From: Clostridium carboxidivorans P7
GTDB lineage: Bacteria > Bacillota > Clostridia > Clostridiales > Clostridiaceae
DNA: 64,000 nt
NCBI RefSeq assembly: GCF_001038625.1
Contig: NZ_CP011803.1
Span: forward strand, 1,860,001 to 1,924,000
Reading direction: 5' to 3'
Shown: in pieces, positions 45,696 through 55,389 of the stretch
How positions within the stretch are numbered: position 1 is the stretch's first letter
How the letters are laid out: the number at the start of each line of letters is the position of its first letter
Notes under the pieces: model-generated
The model's input: only the letters and a program-made list of their open reading frames with translations
Database searches by the model: none
What the model was told of the DNA's origin: nothing
Made by a program: the position numbers and the translations under genes

Positions 45696-46871
45696 ATGAA
45701 AAATCAAGAAATTGTACTTAAGTATGGATGTAATCCACATCAAAAGCCGGCAAAAATTTATGTTGAAAATAAAACATTACCTTTTAAAATACTAAATGGT
45801 AATCCTGGTTACATTAATTTTATGGATGCCTTCAATTCATGGCAATTAGTTAAAGAATTGAAAATAGCTACAGGACTTCCTGCTGCTGCTTCCTTTAAAC
45901 ATGTAAGTCCTGCTGGTGCTGCAGTAGGTGTTCCATTAAGTGATGCATTAAAGAAATCCTATTTTGTATCAGATATTGACTTATCTCCTGTAGCTTGTGC
46001 TTATGCACGTGCTAGAGGTGCAGATAGAATGTCCTCTTTTGGTGATTGGGCTGCTATAAGTGATATAGTAGATCTTCCTACAGCACAAATTTTAAGTAAA
46101 TCTGTTTCAGATGGCATAATTGCATTAGGATATACTGATGAAGCTTTAAAACTTTTAATGAGAAAGAAAAAAGGAAACTATTGTATCATTCAAATGGACT
46201 GGGATTATGAACCTTATGAAATAGAAAAAAGACAAATATATGGAATAACCTTTGAACAAAAAAGAAATAATGTGCTAATAAAAGAAGATATGCTTAATAA
46301 TGTAGTTACTATTAATAAAAATATTAGTGATGAAGCTAAACGTGATTTAATTATTTCCATGATTACTTTAAAATATACTCAATCCAATTCTGTTTGTTTC
46401 GTTTTAGATGGTCAAGTAATTGGTGTTGGTGCAGGACAGCAGTCCCGTATACATTGTACTAGACTTGCTGCATCTAAAGCAGATATATGGTTTTTAAGAC
46501 AACATCCAGCTGTTCTTAATCTTCCTTTTAAAGAGGATGTTTCAAGGCCAAATAGAGACAATGTTATAGATCAATATCTTAGAGATGATATTACTCCTAT
46601 GGAATTAAAAGAATGGAAAAATGTATTAAAAGAAATACCAGATAGATTGACAAAAGAAGAAAAAAGCGCCTGGCTTTCAAATTTAACTGGAGTTTCTTTA
46701 GGTTCAGATGCATTTTTCCCATTTAGGGATAATGTAGATAGAGCCTCTCAAAGTGGAGTTAAATACATTGTACAGCCTGGAGGATCATTAAGAGATAATT
46801 TAGTAATAGAAGCTTGTAACGAGTATAATATAGCTATGTCCTTCTCTGAAACAAGATTATTTCACCATTAA
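45696..46871 (+). CDS. Stand-alone AICAR transformylase (PurH-like)
   Basis: The start is the ATG at 45696, after TTGGAGG. The frame is open further upstream only through riboswitch sequence. The 391-residue protein corresponds to the formyltransferase domain of PurH (KYGCNPHQKPA, ASFKHVSPAGAAVG, LSPVACAYARARGADRMSS). It lacks the IMP cyclohydrolase (MGS) domain. It converts AICAR to FAICAR in purine synthesis. A shorter, separate AICARFT is known in anaerobes and usually accompanies a complete PurH or PurO elsewhere. The ZTP riboswitch directly upstream supports this role. Confidence 0.93.
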   Translation: MKNQEIVLKYGCNPHQKPAKIYVENKTLPFKILNGNPGYINFMDAFNSWQLVKELKIATGLPAAASFKHVSPAGAAVGVPLSDALKKSYFVSDIDLSPVACAYARARGADRMSSFGDWAAISDIVDLPTAQILSKSVSDGIIALGYTDEALKLLMRKKKGNYCIIQMDWDYEPYEIEKRQIYGITFEQKRNNVLIKEDMLNNVVTINKNISDEAKRDLIISMITLKYTQSNSVCFVLDGQVIGVGAGQQSRIHCTRLAASKADIWFLRQHPAVLNLPFKEDVSRPNRDNVIDQYLRDDITPMELKEWKNVLKEIPDRLTKEEKSAWLSNLTGVSLGSDAFFPFRDNVDRASQSGVKYIVQPGGSLRDNLVIEACNEYNIAMSFSETRLFHH

Positions 46872-46889
46872 AAAATACATAATATATAA

Positions 46890-46925
46890 AATAGGTTGTA
46901 CCAAATGGCACAACCTAATTTTATA
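46890..46925. terminator. Bidirectional terminator between AICARFT and yjeM
   Basis: TAGGTTGT (46892-46899) pairs with ACAACCTA (46910-46917), with inner ACC/GGC pairs and T-rich flanks on both strands. It lies between convergent genes. Confidence 0.8.
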
Positions 46926-46929
46926 TATT

Positions 46930-48441
46930 TTATGCATCACGTGATGCTAAATGTTTCTCTTTTTTCTTTTCATATGATCCATATATTAACAAACCAATTA
47001 TACTAAAGATTACTGGACCTGCAAGCATCCATATTGTGTCTTTCATTTTTCCATGTACTGCTGGTTCTATTATTGTAAAGAAATTTGCAAAACCTATAGT
47101 GAATGTAACTACTACAGTGGCAACAAGTGCCCAAGTATGATTTTTGAAAACTTCAAAAGGTTTTTTAATACTTTCTTTTTTCTTAAAAGCAATAAATGCA
47201 GCTGACAAGAACATATATGGAAGAGTCATTGCTACGTTAGTCATTTCTATTAATATTGCAAAGAATTTAGATGCTGCATCTCCTCCAAAAGAAACTAGTA
47301 ATATAAATACTATTACAAATATACACTGAATCCACATAGCATTTTTAGGCATTCCATCTTTAACTTCAGCCATTTTTCCTGGCCATAATTCTTTTGGTGT
47401 ACCTTCTATTAATTGTTTCAATGGTGCATAACATAGTGTGAAAAATGCTCCTGTTAATGCTAAGAACATAGAGAATCCCATGTATCTAGCCATCCAAGCT
47501 CCCATTGTTAATGCACCAGCTTGGCTAAGTCCAAAACCTTTTCCTAACTGATATCCTAAATTTTGCATTACCACATAAGCAACATTACCCATGTGAACAC
47601 CTTTTACTGACAATACCTCTTGCCAATTAGTAAATATACCACATAAAAATATACCTAAAGAATATCCTATAGCAATAATTATTGCTGCTATGGTAACACC
47701 TTTTGGAAATGTTACTTCTGCATTTTCAGTTTCGTCTACTAATCCTCCAACCGCTTCTATTCCACCATAAGCAAATAATGCAAATACTAAAAATGATAAT
47801 GTACTAATTGTACTTTGATAAGATGGATTTGGTGATTGTGTAAAAGCAGCTGATGCTGCAACTGGTTGAGCTAAATGTCCACCATTTAATACTAAAACGG
47901 CTACTGCACCTATTAATAGTACAATATTAAGTAATGCTACTGCAGTACCTCCTACTGATGTTACTTTCGTTATTTTTTCCAATCCTTTAGAAGCTGTTAT
48001 AGTTACAACTAAAATCCAACATACACCTAATAATCCCAATGTTTGAGTGGAACTCAATCCTAAAAGTGACCAAGTTGCAGTTTTATCGCTTCCAAATATG
48101 GCATTTGAAAGTGGTATCCATATTGAAGAAGATATATTAACCATCCAAATTACATAGGAAGCATACCACATGAATGTGCCTATAAAAGCATATTTAGGTC
48201 CAACGGACTTATCCATCCATGAATAAATTCCTCCTTTTTCACTTTTAAATGCTGCTCCATATTCTGCCATCATAAATGCATAAGGAATAAAGAAGGTTAT
48301 TGCAGATAAAATATACCATGGTATTGCACTATAACCCATTAAATAAAATGATCTAGGTATGTTAGCAAATCCAAATACTGATGTAAAAATCATTAATATA
48401 AGTGCTACTAATGTCATCTTTTTTTTATTAGCTGATTCCAT
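46930..48441 (-). CDS. yjeM: APC-family amino acid transporter YjeM
   Basis: This 503-residue protein has about twelve membrane helices, an N terminus of the YjeM/GadC type (LVALILMIFTSVFGFANIPRSF), and the motif GGIYSWMDKSVGPKYA. It belongs to the glutamate/GABA-antiporter branch of the APC superfamily. The substrate is not proven for YjeM. It lies 20 bases behind pepT, so amino acids freed from peptides are the likely context. The RBS GAGGGGG is strong. Confidence 0.82.
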   Translation of the reverse strand: MESANKKKMTLVALILMIFTSVFGFANIPRSFYLMGYSAIPWYILSAITFFIPYAFMMAEYGAAFKSEKGGIYSWMDKSVGPKYAFIGTFMWYASYVIWMVNISSSIWIPLSNAIFGSDKTATWSLLGLSSTQTLGLLGVCWILVVTITASKGLEKITKVTSVGGTAVALLNIVLLIGAVAVLVLNGGHLAQPVAASAAFTQSPNPSYQSTISTLSFLVFALFAYGGIEAVGGLVDETENAEVTFPKGVTIAAIIIAIGYSLGIFLCGIFTNWQEVLSVKGVHMGNVAYVVMQNLGYQLGKGFGLSQAGALTMGAWMARYMGFSMFLALTGAFFTLCYAPLKQLIEGTPKELWPGKMAEVKDGMPKNAMWIQCIFVIVFILLVSFGGDAASKFFAILIEMTNVAMTLPYMFLSAAFIAFKKKESIKKPFEVFKNHTWALVATVVVTFTIGFANFFTIIEPAVHGKMKDTIWMLAGPVIFSIIGLLIYGSYEKKKEKHLASRDA

Positions 48442-48460
48442 TTTTTTTCCCCCTCATTTT

Positions 48461-49687
48461 TTACATTTTTTCATATAATTCAATTATTTTAACTATTACC
48501 TCTACAGCTTTTTCCATGGAGTATACAGGAATATATTCATATTTTCCATGAAAATTATGGCCACCTGTAAATATATTCGGTGTAGGAAGTCCCTTAAATG
48601 ACAGCATAGCTCCATCAGTACCACCTCTTATAGGCTGAACTTTAGGAACAACATTTACTTCCTTCATTGCCTGGAAAGCAATATCAACAACATGTTTTAC
48701 AGGTTCAATCTTTTCTTTCATATTTCTATATTGCTCTTTTATTTCAATTTCAACTGTATTTTTACCATATTTTTCATTTAATTTTTTCACAACGCTAGTC
48801 ATAAATTTTTTTCTTTTTTCAAAATTTTTCTCATCAAAATCTCTTATTATATATTGAAGTTTTGTTTCCTCTACTCCCCCATTAAGTGTAACTATGTGGT
48901 AAAAACCTTCATACCCTTCTGTTGTTGCTGGTGTTTCGTTTTCTGGAAGCATGCTCATAAATTCTCCAGCAATAAGCATTGAATTTATCATTGTTCCTTT
49001 TGCACTTCCAGGATGCACACTTCTTCCATTTATAGTTACTTTAGCACTTGCTGCATTGAAATTTTCATACTCTAACTCTCCAATAGCACCACCATCTAGA
49101 GTATAAGCTAAATCTGCATTAAACTTTTCAACATTAAAGTGATCTGAACCTCTTCCTACTTCTTCATCTGGAGTAAATGCAACTTTAATAGTTCCATGTT
49201 TAATTTCAGGATTATTAATTAAATATTCCATAGCAGTAACAATTTCAGAAATTCCTGCTTTATCATCAGCACCTAACAAAGTAGTTCCATCTGTTGTAAT
49301 AAGTGTTCTACCAATATAATCTTTCAATTCTGGAAAATCCTTTGGAGAAAGTATTACACTTTTTTCCTCATTTAAAACTATATCTTTACCATCATAATCT
49401 TCAACAAATTTAGGATTTATATTTTTTCCTGAAATTTCTGGACTTGTATCCATATGAGCAATAAATCCTATAGTAGGAATTTCTTTAGTAGTATTTGATG
49501 GTAACGTTGCCATAACATACCCATTTTCATCTACTGAAACTTCCTTCATTCCTATTTCTTCTAACTCTTTTACAAGAGCTTTTGCTAACACAAGCTGTCC
49601 TGAAGTAGTTGGTACATTTTCTACTTCTTCATTTGATCTAGTATCAAAGCTTATGTAATTAATAAATTTTTCCACAACATTAGACAT
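48461..49687 (-). CDS. pepT: Peptidase T (tripeptide aminopeptidase), copy 1
   Basis: This 408-residue protein is an M20B di-zinc metallopeptidase. The metal ligand motifs are visible as FIAHMDTSP (His), LLGADDKAG (Asp), [12 protein letters not shown] (catalytic Glu and Glu ligand) and [11 protein letters not shown]. PepT removes N-terminal residues from tripeptides in the cytoplasm. It is about 70 percent like copy 2 at 52678 by eye and clearly paralogous. The gene is followed by yjeM. A promoter and a duplicated motif shared with copy 2 lie upstream. Confidence 0.94.
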   Translation of the reverse strand: MSNVVEKFINYISFDTRSNEEVENVPTTSGQLVLAKALVKELEEIGMKEVSVDENGYVMATLPSNTTKEIPTIGFIAHMDTSPEISGKNINPKFVEDYDGKDIVLNEEKSVILSPKDFPELKDYIGRTLITTDGTTLLGADDKAGISEIVTAMEYLINNPEIKHGTIKVAFTPDEEVGRGSDHFNVEKFNADLAYTLDGGAIGELEYENFNAASAKVTINGRSVHPGSAKGTMINSMLIAGEFMSMLPENETPATTEGYEGFYHIVTLNGGVEETKLQYIIRDFDEKNFEKRKKFMTSVVKKLNEKYGKNTVEIEIKEQYRNMKEKIEPVKHVVDIAFQAMKEVNVVPKVQPIRGGTDGAMLSFKGLPTPNIFTGGHNFHGKYEYIPVYSMEKAVEVIVKIIELYEKM

Positions 49688-49996
49688 ATTAATCTCCTCA
49701 CAATCTATAATGTAAAATAATTTTAAGTATTAGGCACATTGATTTTATTTAGCTCTGCAGAACCTCTTTAAATGTTTGGCAATTTATTGTCAATTACGTA
49801 ATTACACTATATCACTTTTTTTTTAAGTATTGACCATCTTAAAGTATGACTGAGAAGGTTGAAATAAGTTAGTAAGTTTATCATACTTTAGGCTAATTAC
49901 ATATATATACACTTAAAAGTGCTTAAAATAGTATGAGATGTCAAAAGTATTTAGAATAAAATCCTTCATATTCTAATCCTTGACATCCCCCACATT
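49688..49996 (-). promoter_or_regulatory. pepT1 control region with paired TAAAGTATGA motifs
   Basis: On the minus strand TTGACA (49788-49793) and TAAAGA (49765-49770) are spaced 17 bases and may be the pepT promoter. Upstream lie two inverted copies of TAAAGTATGA (49840-49849 plus, 49881-49890 minus). Next to the MalT-like stop is a hairpin with arms GATGTCAA/TTGACATC (49937-49944/49980-49987) and inner TTAGAAT/ATTCTAA, a likely terminator of the regulator gene. Confidence 0.45.
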
Positions 49997-52645
49997 TTAA
50001 ATAATTCCTATTTCTTTTGCTTTTGCCACAGCTTGAATTCTATTGCGTACACCTAATTTGCTGAATATGTTTAATATATGGCTTTTTGTAGTGCTTTCTG
50101 TAATAAACAAAGCTTTAGCAATTTCTGAATTTTTTGCTCCACTTTCTATAAGCATTAATACTTCTTTTTCTCTTTTGCTTATTATCTCACTATTTTCTTC
50201 AGTTGAATATAAACTTAATATTTTGTTTAAATATTCTCCCATTTTATAATAATCCTTATTAAATTTCATAGATTTAATAGTTTTTAACAAAATTTTATTT
50301 GCTTTTACTTGTTTTAACAAAAATATTCTAATAAATCCATTTTCAAATCCAATAATTAAAGCTTCTCTTAAATCTCTAGTTGCATTTTCATATTGATCAT
50401 TTTGAGAAAAAATTTCTGCTCTCATAATATAGGCTCTTATAGTTAAATATTTATTATCATTTTGTGAAGTTAAAATTTTATTCAGCAGCATCAATGCATC
50501 ATCACTTTTTTCCTTATAAATTAGTATTCTTGAAAAAACAATAAGTTCCTCTGGAATTTTAAAATCCCTCTTTGTAATGTATTTTTCTACCGAATTAACT
50601 TCTCCACATTCTATAAGCCTTCTCATCTTTAATACTTTAAAATTATCTTTTAATTTATGAAAATAATATTTATCCAAAAGTCTATAATCATCATATTTTT
50701 GTGATAATTCTTCTATCTTTTCATAAAGCTTATTTAATTCGTTTCTTTCATTTCTTGGATTCTTCTCCAAAACAATTCCCGAATAAACATAATATCCTAA
50801 AAAGGCTGTATAACTGTCCCATTCTTCTTCTAAAAACTTTAATCCTTTTAGCATATACTCTTCAGCTTTATTAATATCATTTTTTTCATAATAGACTAAT
50901 GCTAATGCTATATAAAAAATTGATATATGTGAAGATTTTTTTAATTCTTCATTTATATTGCTTCCAAGGCAAGTATTGCACATATTTTCACATTGAATTA
51001 GTTCTCCTGTAAGTAATTTTACAAAGATAATAATTCTACTAGCAGATAAATATAAAATATCATCACCATAAGACTGACTTAAAATTAGAGCTTCATGAAA
51101 ATATTTCTTTTCTAAATCAAATTTTTTTAAATAAAAGTTTACTATACCTAATTTTAAATTTATTATTGTATGCCAAAATATATCCTTTTCTAAATATTCA
51201 AGAGCATTTTCATAGTATTTAATGCTTTTTTCATATTCTGATTTTATAAAACTTTTATCTCCTTTTATAATGGATAGTATGCTAGTACATTCTTTTTTAT
51301 AATTTTCATCTTCATAATTCTCCAATGCTTTTTCAGTGAATTCCAAATACTTGCAATAATTTATATCGTCATATATATATGTACACATGTGTACCATGCA
51401 AAACCTGGGATTTTTTATAATAATATCCTGAGGCATACTTTTTAACCAACCTAACACATAAAAATATTCATTAGTAAAAATTTTTTTAACACATTTATCT
51501 TCAATTAATTTTATCGCTTGTTCATAATTTTCCACATGTATATATTGATTAACAGCACTATTTACACATCCATTTTTTTCATACCAGCTAGCTGCTCTAT
51601 TACTAACTTCAGAAACTTCTTCTTTATTTATACCATTTAGTTTACTCATTAAAAATTCTCTAAAAAGCTTATGATATCTAAAGTATTTTCCATCATAATC
51701 TAGTTTATCAATAAACATATTCATATCACATAATTCTTCTAAAATTTGTTGACTATTTTTTTTACAGATTACAGCATTACATAAATCTGCATTTAACTCA
51801 TCCAAAATGCAGGTTTTTAATAAAAATTCCTTAATTTCCTCTGATTTATCACTTAAAATTTCTTCACAAAAATAATCTTGAATATATTCATTATTCCCAC
51901 TAAACTTTTCTTCTATTTCACTTATATCTTTTCTTCCATTCATAGACAATGCAGCAATTTGGATTCCAGCTATCCAGCCTTCTGTAGCTTCATTTAACCT
52001 TTTTATACTTTCTTTTGATATTCTAATTTCCATATTTTCATTAAGAAATTCTGTGGTTTCTTTAAGAGAGAAATTTAAATCCCTCATATCTACCTCAGTT
52101 ACTTCTCCATCCAACCTTAATTTAGAAACATTTATATTTGTTTTTGATCTACTTGTTATTATGATATGGACATTATCAAAAATCCCATCAATAAAATGCT
52201 TAATTTCCATGAGTATATCTTTATCTTTTACAAAATGAAAATCATCTATTACAAATACTAAATTGTCATTTATACTTGAAATACTATTTAAAACCACATC
52301 TACTATTGATTCAATAGGAATTTCCTGATTATCCTCAAAATTATTTTTTTCATCTTTAGAATCTTTAAATTTTTCAATGGCTGTAATAAATGAACTCCAA
52401 AAAACATCTAATTTATCATCTCTTTCGTCTAAAGAAATCCATATTATATTATTTTCTAGTTTTCTTGAATATATCCATGAAATAACAGATGTAGTTTTTC
52501 CACTGCCTGCTGGAGCAGATATAATTGTAAGTTTAGTATTTAAAGCTTCATCTAGTTTTTTTAAAACTTTTTCTCTGAGAATAATTTTGCATTTCTTTTT
52601 TGGAATTACAAATTTAGTTTTATTGTGTTTATAATTTAATATCAT
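49997..52645 (-). CDS. MalT-like LuxR-family ATP-dependent regulator
   Basis: This 882-residue protein has an N-terminal STAND-type NTPase with Walker A SAPAGSGKTTSV near residue 45 and VFVIDDFHFVKD as Walker B. A long TPR-like helical array follows (about 400-800). The C-terminal LuxR helix-turn-helix (about 820-882) is ISKREKEVLMLIESGA, then NSEIAKALFITESTTKSH. This is the MalT architecture, in which inducer and ATP drive oligomerisation and activation. Two pepT genes flank it, one upstream and one downstream, so a peptide or amino acid signal is likely. Confidence 0.9.
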   Translation of the reverse strand: MILNYKHNKTKFVIPKKKCKIILREKVLKKLDEALNTKLTIISAPAGSGKTTSVISWIYSRKLENNIIWISLDERDDKLDVFWSSFITAIEKFKDSKDEKNNFEDNQEIPIESIVDVVLNSISSINDNLVFVIDDFHFVKDKDILMEIKHFIDGIFDNVHIIITSRSKTNINVSKLRLDGEVTEVDMRDLNFSLKETTEFLNENMEIRISKESIKRLNEATEGWIAGIQIAALSMNGRKDISEIEEKFSGNNEYIQDYFCEEILSDKSEEIKEFLLKTCILDELNADLCNAVICKKNSQQILEELCDMNMFIDKLDYDGKYFRYHKLFREFLMSKLNGINKEEVSEVSNRAASWYEKNGCVNSAVNQYIHVENYEQAIKLIEDKCVKKIFTNEYFYVLGWLKSMPQDIIIKNPRFCMVHMCTYIYDDINYCKYLEFTEKALENYEDENYKKECTSILSIIKGDKSFIKSEYEKSIKYYENALEYLEKDIFWHTIINLKLGIVNFYLKKFDLEKKYFHEALILSQSYGDDILYLSASRIIIFVKLLTGELIQCENMCNTCLGSNINEELKKSSHISIFYIALALVYYEKNDINKAEEYMLKGLKFLEEEWDSYTAFLGYYVYSGIVLEKNPRNERNELNKLYEKIEELSQKYDDYRLLDKYYFHKLKDNFKVLKMRRLIECGEVNSVEKYITKRDFKIPEELIVFSRILIYKEKSDDALMLLNKILTSQNDNKYLTIRAYIMRAEIFSQNDQYENATRDLREALIIGFENGFIRIFLLKQVKANKILLKTIKSMKFNKDYYKMGEYLNKILSLYSTEENSEIISKREKEVLMLIESGAKNSEIAKALFITESTTKSHILNIFSKLGVRNRIQAVAKAKEIGII

Positions 52646-52677
52646 TTTTCACAACTCCTAAATAATTCAGTTAACTT

Positions 52678-53907
52678 TTACATTTCTGCAAATAACTCTA
52701 TTATTTTCAATATTACCTCTACAGCCTTTTCCATAGCATAAGTTGAAATATATTCATACTTACTATGAAAATTATGTCCTCCTGCTGATATGTTTGGTGT
52801 AGGAAGCCCCATATAAGATAATCTTGCTCCATCTGTTCCTCCTCTTAATGGTGTAACATCTGGAAATATATTTACTTCCTTCATAGCTTCAATAGCTATA
52901 TCCACAATATATTTTACAGCTTCTATCTTTTCCTTCATATTTCTATATTGTTCAGTTACTTCAAGGATAATTGTGCCTTCTCCATACTTCTTATTTAGAT
53001 CCTGCACAATTTTTTTAATAAATTCTTTTCTTTCTTCAAACTTTTTATCTTCAAAGTCTCTTATTAAATAGTGAATTTTTGTTTCCTCAACATTACCATT
53101 AACGGCTTCTACATGATAAAAGCCTTCAGCTCCCTCTGTATTTTCTGGGGTTTCATTTTCTGGAAACATACTAATAAGCTCTGTTGCAATCCTTAAAGAG
53201 TTTATCATACTTCCTTTAGCCTTTCCCGTATGAACACTTCTTCCATTTATAGTTATTTTAGCATTTGCTGCATTGAAATTTTCATATTTTAATTGCCCTA
53301 TAGCTTCATCATCTACAGTATAAGCTAAATCAGCCTTAAATTTTTGAATATCAAAGTATTCTCCAACTTTACCAATTTCCTCATCTGTAGTAAATGCAAT
53401 TCTTATAGTACCATGCTTAATTTTAGGGTTTTTTATCAAAAAATCCATAGCAGTAATAATCTCTGCTATTCCTGATTTATCATCTGCTCCAAGCAAAGTA
53501 GTTCCATCTGATGTAATTAAAGTTTTACCTATATAATTCTTAAGTTCTGGAAAATCCTTAGGTGAAAGAATTATATTCTTTTCTTCATTTAGTATTATGT
53601 ATTCTCCATTATAATTCTCTACAAATTTAGGCTTCACATTGGTTCCCGAAACTTGAGGACTAGTATCCATATGCGCAATAAATCCTACTACTGGAACTTC
53701 TTTATCAATATTTGCTGGTAAAGTTGCCATTATATATCCATTTTCATCTAAACAAATATCTTCCATTCCAATCTCTTCTAGTTCTTTCACTAGTTCTTTA
53801 CCTAATTCTAATTGTCCTGATGTAGTAGGATGTGTTATAGAATCCTCATCAGGTCTAGTATCATACTTTACATATTTAATAAATCTTTCTACAACTTTAG
53901 ACATCAT
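52678..53907 (-). CDS. pepT: Peptidase T (tripeptide aminopeptidase), copy 2
   Basis: This 409-residue M20B peptidase, paralogue of the copy at 48461, has the same metal site series ([41 protein letters not shown]). It lacks the usual RGSD in the Glu region (KVGEYF) and has DDEAIGQL where copy 1 has DGGAIGEL, so its specificity may differ. It lies 32 bases upstream of the MalT-like gene and is probably co-transcribed. Either of two adjacent ATG codons (53907 or 53904) could start it. Confidence 0.92.
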   Translation of the reverse strand: MMSKVVERFIKYVKYDTRPDEDSITHPTTSGQLELGKELVKELEEIGMEDICLDENGYIMATLPANIDKEVPVVGFIAHMDTSPQVSGTNVKPKFVENYNGEYIILNEEKNIILSPKDFPELKNYIGKTLITSDGTTLLGADDKSGIAEIITAMDFLIKNPKIKHGTIRIAFTTDEEIGKVGEYFDIQKFKADLAYTVDDEAIGQLKYENFNAANAKITINGRSVHTGKAKGSMINSLRIATELISMFPENETPENTEGAEGFYHVEAVNGNVEETKIHYLIRDFEDKKFEERKEFIKKIVQDLNKKYGEGTIILEVTEQYRNMKEKIEAVKYIVDIAIEAMKEVNIFPDVTPLRGGTDGARLSYMGLPTPNISAGGHNFHSKYEYISTYAMEKAVEVILKIIELFAEM

Positions 53908-53948
53908 TATCTCTCCTTAGAATGAAAATTTTTATAAATGCAATCCAC

Positions 53949-53960
53949 CTAAAGTATGAT
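53949..53960 (-). promoter_or_regulatory. CTAAAGTATGAT motif upstream of pepT2
   Basis: This is the third copy of the TAAAGTATGA sequence, 42 bases before the pepT2 ATG and identical over 12 bases to the copy at 49880-49891 (opposite strand). It is a probable operator for a regulator common to both pepT genes. Confidence 0.4.
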
Positions 53961-54000
53961 TTATATAAGTAGATTAATTTTATTATATCATTATTTTATA

Positions 54001-54055
54001 AAGGGTTGTAGTAAACTTATATTTTAATTTATAAAATAAGTTTATTACAACCCTT
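54001..54055 (-). terminator. Terminator-like hairpin after the M29 aminopeptidase
   Basis: The arms at 54001-54020 (AAGGGTTGTAGTAAACTTAT) and 54036-54055 pair over 20 bp with one wobble. It is strong as a stem, but there is no clear T-run. Confidence 0.5.
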
Positions 54056-54104
54056 ATGTGTTTTCATTTTATATTTAATTTCTTCTGCATTTTTTACATC
54101 ATAA

Positions 54105-55220
54105 TTATTTTAAATTATCTGGATTTAATCCTTTAAGTTCATCAATTACAAATAAACCATCTTTTCTTATTAATACATTGTCAAAATAAATTTCACCGCC
54201 ACCATATTCAGGTCTTTGGATATATACTAGATCCCAATGAATTGAAGATTTATTTCCATTAAAGCAGTCATCATAGGATGCTCCTGGCGTAAAGTGAATA
54301 GAACCTGCTATTTTTTCATCAAATAATGTTTCCTTCATTGGTTTCAATATGTATGGGTTAACTCCTAAAGCAAATTCTCCCACATATCTTGCTCCCTCAT
54401 CTGTATCAAATACTTTATTTATTCTTTCTGTATCATTAGCTGTAGCCTTTATTATTTTACCATTTTTAAATTCTAATCTTATATTTTCATAAGTAAATCC
54501 ATTGTACACTGCTGGAGTATTGTATGTTATATATCCATTTACTGAATCCTTAACTGGTGCTGAATAAACTTCACCATCTGGTATATTCATTTTTCCATCA
54601 CATTTTATTGCATTCAATCCCTTAATGGAAAAGCTTAAATCTGTTCCTTGGCCTTTTATATTAACCTTATCTGTATTATTCATTATCTTAACTAATGAAT
54701 CCATGGCCTTTGACATTTTTCCATAATCCAAATTGCATACATTAAAATAAAAATCTTCAAAATTCTCCGTACTTGTTCCTGATGCTTGTGCCATTGCAGC
54801 TGTTGGATATCTTAAAACTACCCATTTAGTTTTAGGAACTCTTATTTCTCCATGTACTGGCTGCCAAAACTTTTTCATAACAAGAGACATATTTTCTCCT
54901 GGAACATCTGAAGTTTCAGTTAAATTACCTGGAGCTCTTAAACCTATATATGCATCCATATCTGCCATTCTTGCTGCTTCATATTTAGCCATCATTCCTA
55001 ATTGTTCTTCGCTGCAATTCATGTAAAGTTCCCTATCAACCTCTGGTAATTTATTTGTTACAAAAGGTATTCCCCCTGATAAATATGTTTGTTTTATAAG
55101 TTCAAGTGTTAATGGATTTGGTATTCCTATAGTTTCTATTAAAACCTTTTCACCCTTTTGAATATTACAAGAGTAATTAATCAAATTTTTTGCAAGTTTC
55201 ACTATTCTAGAATCCTTCAT
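54105..55220 (-). CDS. M29-family aminopeptidase (AmpS/PepS-like)
   Basis: This 371-residue protein belongs to the M29 thermophilic-aminopeptidase family. Conserved segments include the two Glu ligands near VGEFALGVNP, the GSIHFTPGASYDD stretch (usually HxALG in other members) and SSIHWDLVY. Some of the usual metal-binding His positions differ, so ligand assignment is uncertain. It removes N-terminal residues from peptides in the cytoplasm and sits among other peptidase genes. A promoter with an adjacent dyad controls it. Confidence 0.85.
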   Translation of the reverse strand: MKDSRIVKLAKNLINYSCNIQKGEKVLIETIGIPNPLTLELIKQTYLSGGIPFVTNKLPEVDRELYMNCSEEQLGMMAKYEAARMADMDAYIGLRAPGNLTETSDVPGENMSLVMKKFWQPVHGEIRVPKTKWVVLRYPTAAMAQASGTSTENFEDFYFNVCNLDYGKMSKAMDSLVKIMNNTDKVNIKGQGTDLSFSIKGLNAIKCDGKMNIPDGEVYSAPVKDSVNGYITYNTPAVYNGFTYENIRLEFKNGKIIKATANDTERINKVFDTDEGARYVGEFALGVNPYILKPMKETLFDEKIAGSIHFTPGASYDDCFNGNKSSIHWDLVYIQRPEYGGGEIYFDNVLIRKDGLFVIDELKGLNPDNLK

Positions 55221-55257
55221 AATAATGCCTCCACTTTACTTAATTTTTAATATAGTT

Positions 55258-55324
55258 AATGTATGTAAAATAAACATATTCATTTTACATACATTACTAT
55301 ATCATAAACATTCCAATATATCAA
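55258..55324 (-). promoter_or_regulatory. M29 aminopeptidase promoter with downstream dyad operator
   Basis: TTGATA (55319-55324) and TATAGT (55296-55301) are 17 bases apart on the minus strand. The dyad AATGTATGTAAAAT-N10-ATTTTACATACATT (55258-55295) begins just past the -10. The same TATGTAAAAT arms precede yitT. Confidence 0.55.
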
Positions 55325-55389
55325 AATTTATTCCAAAATTACTATTTGCTTGCAAACAAATTCAAAATTCTAATATTCATATTTTTTAT

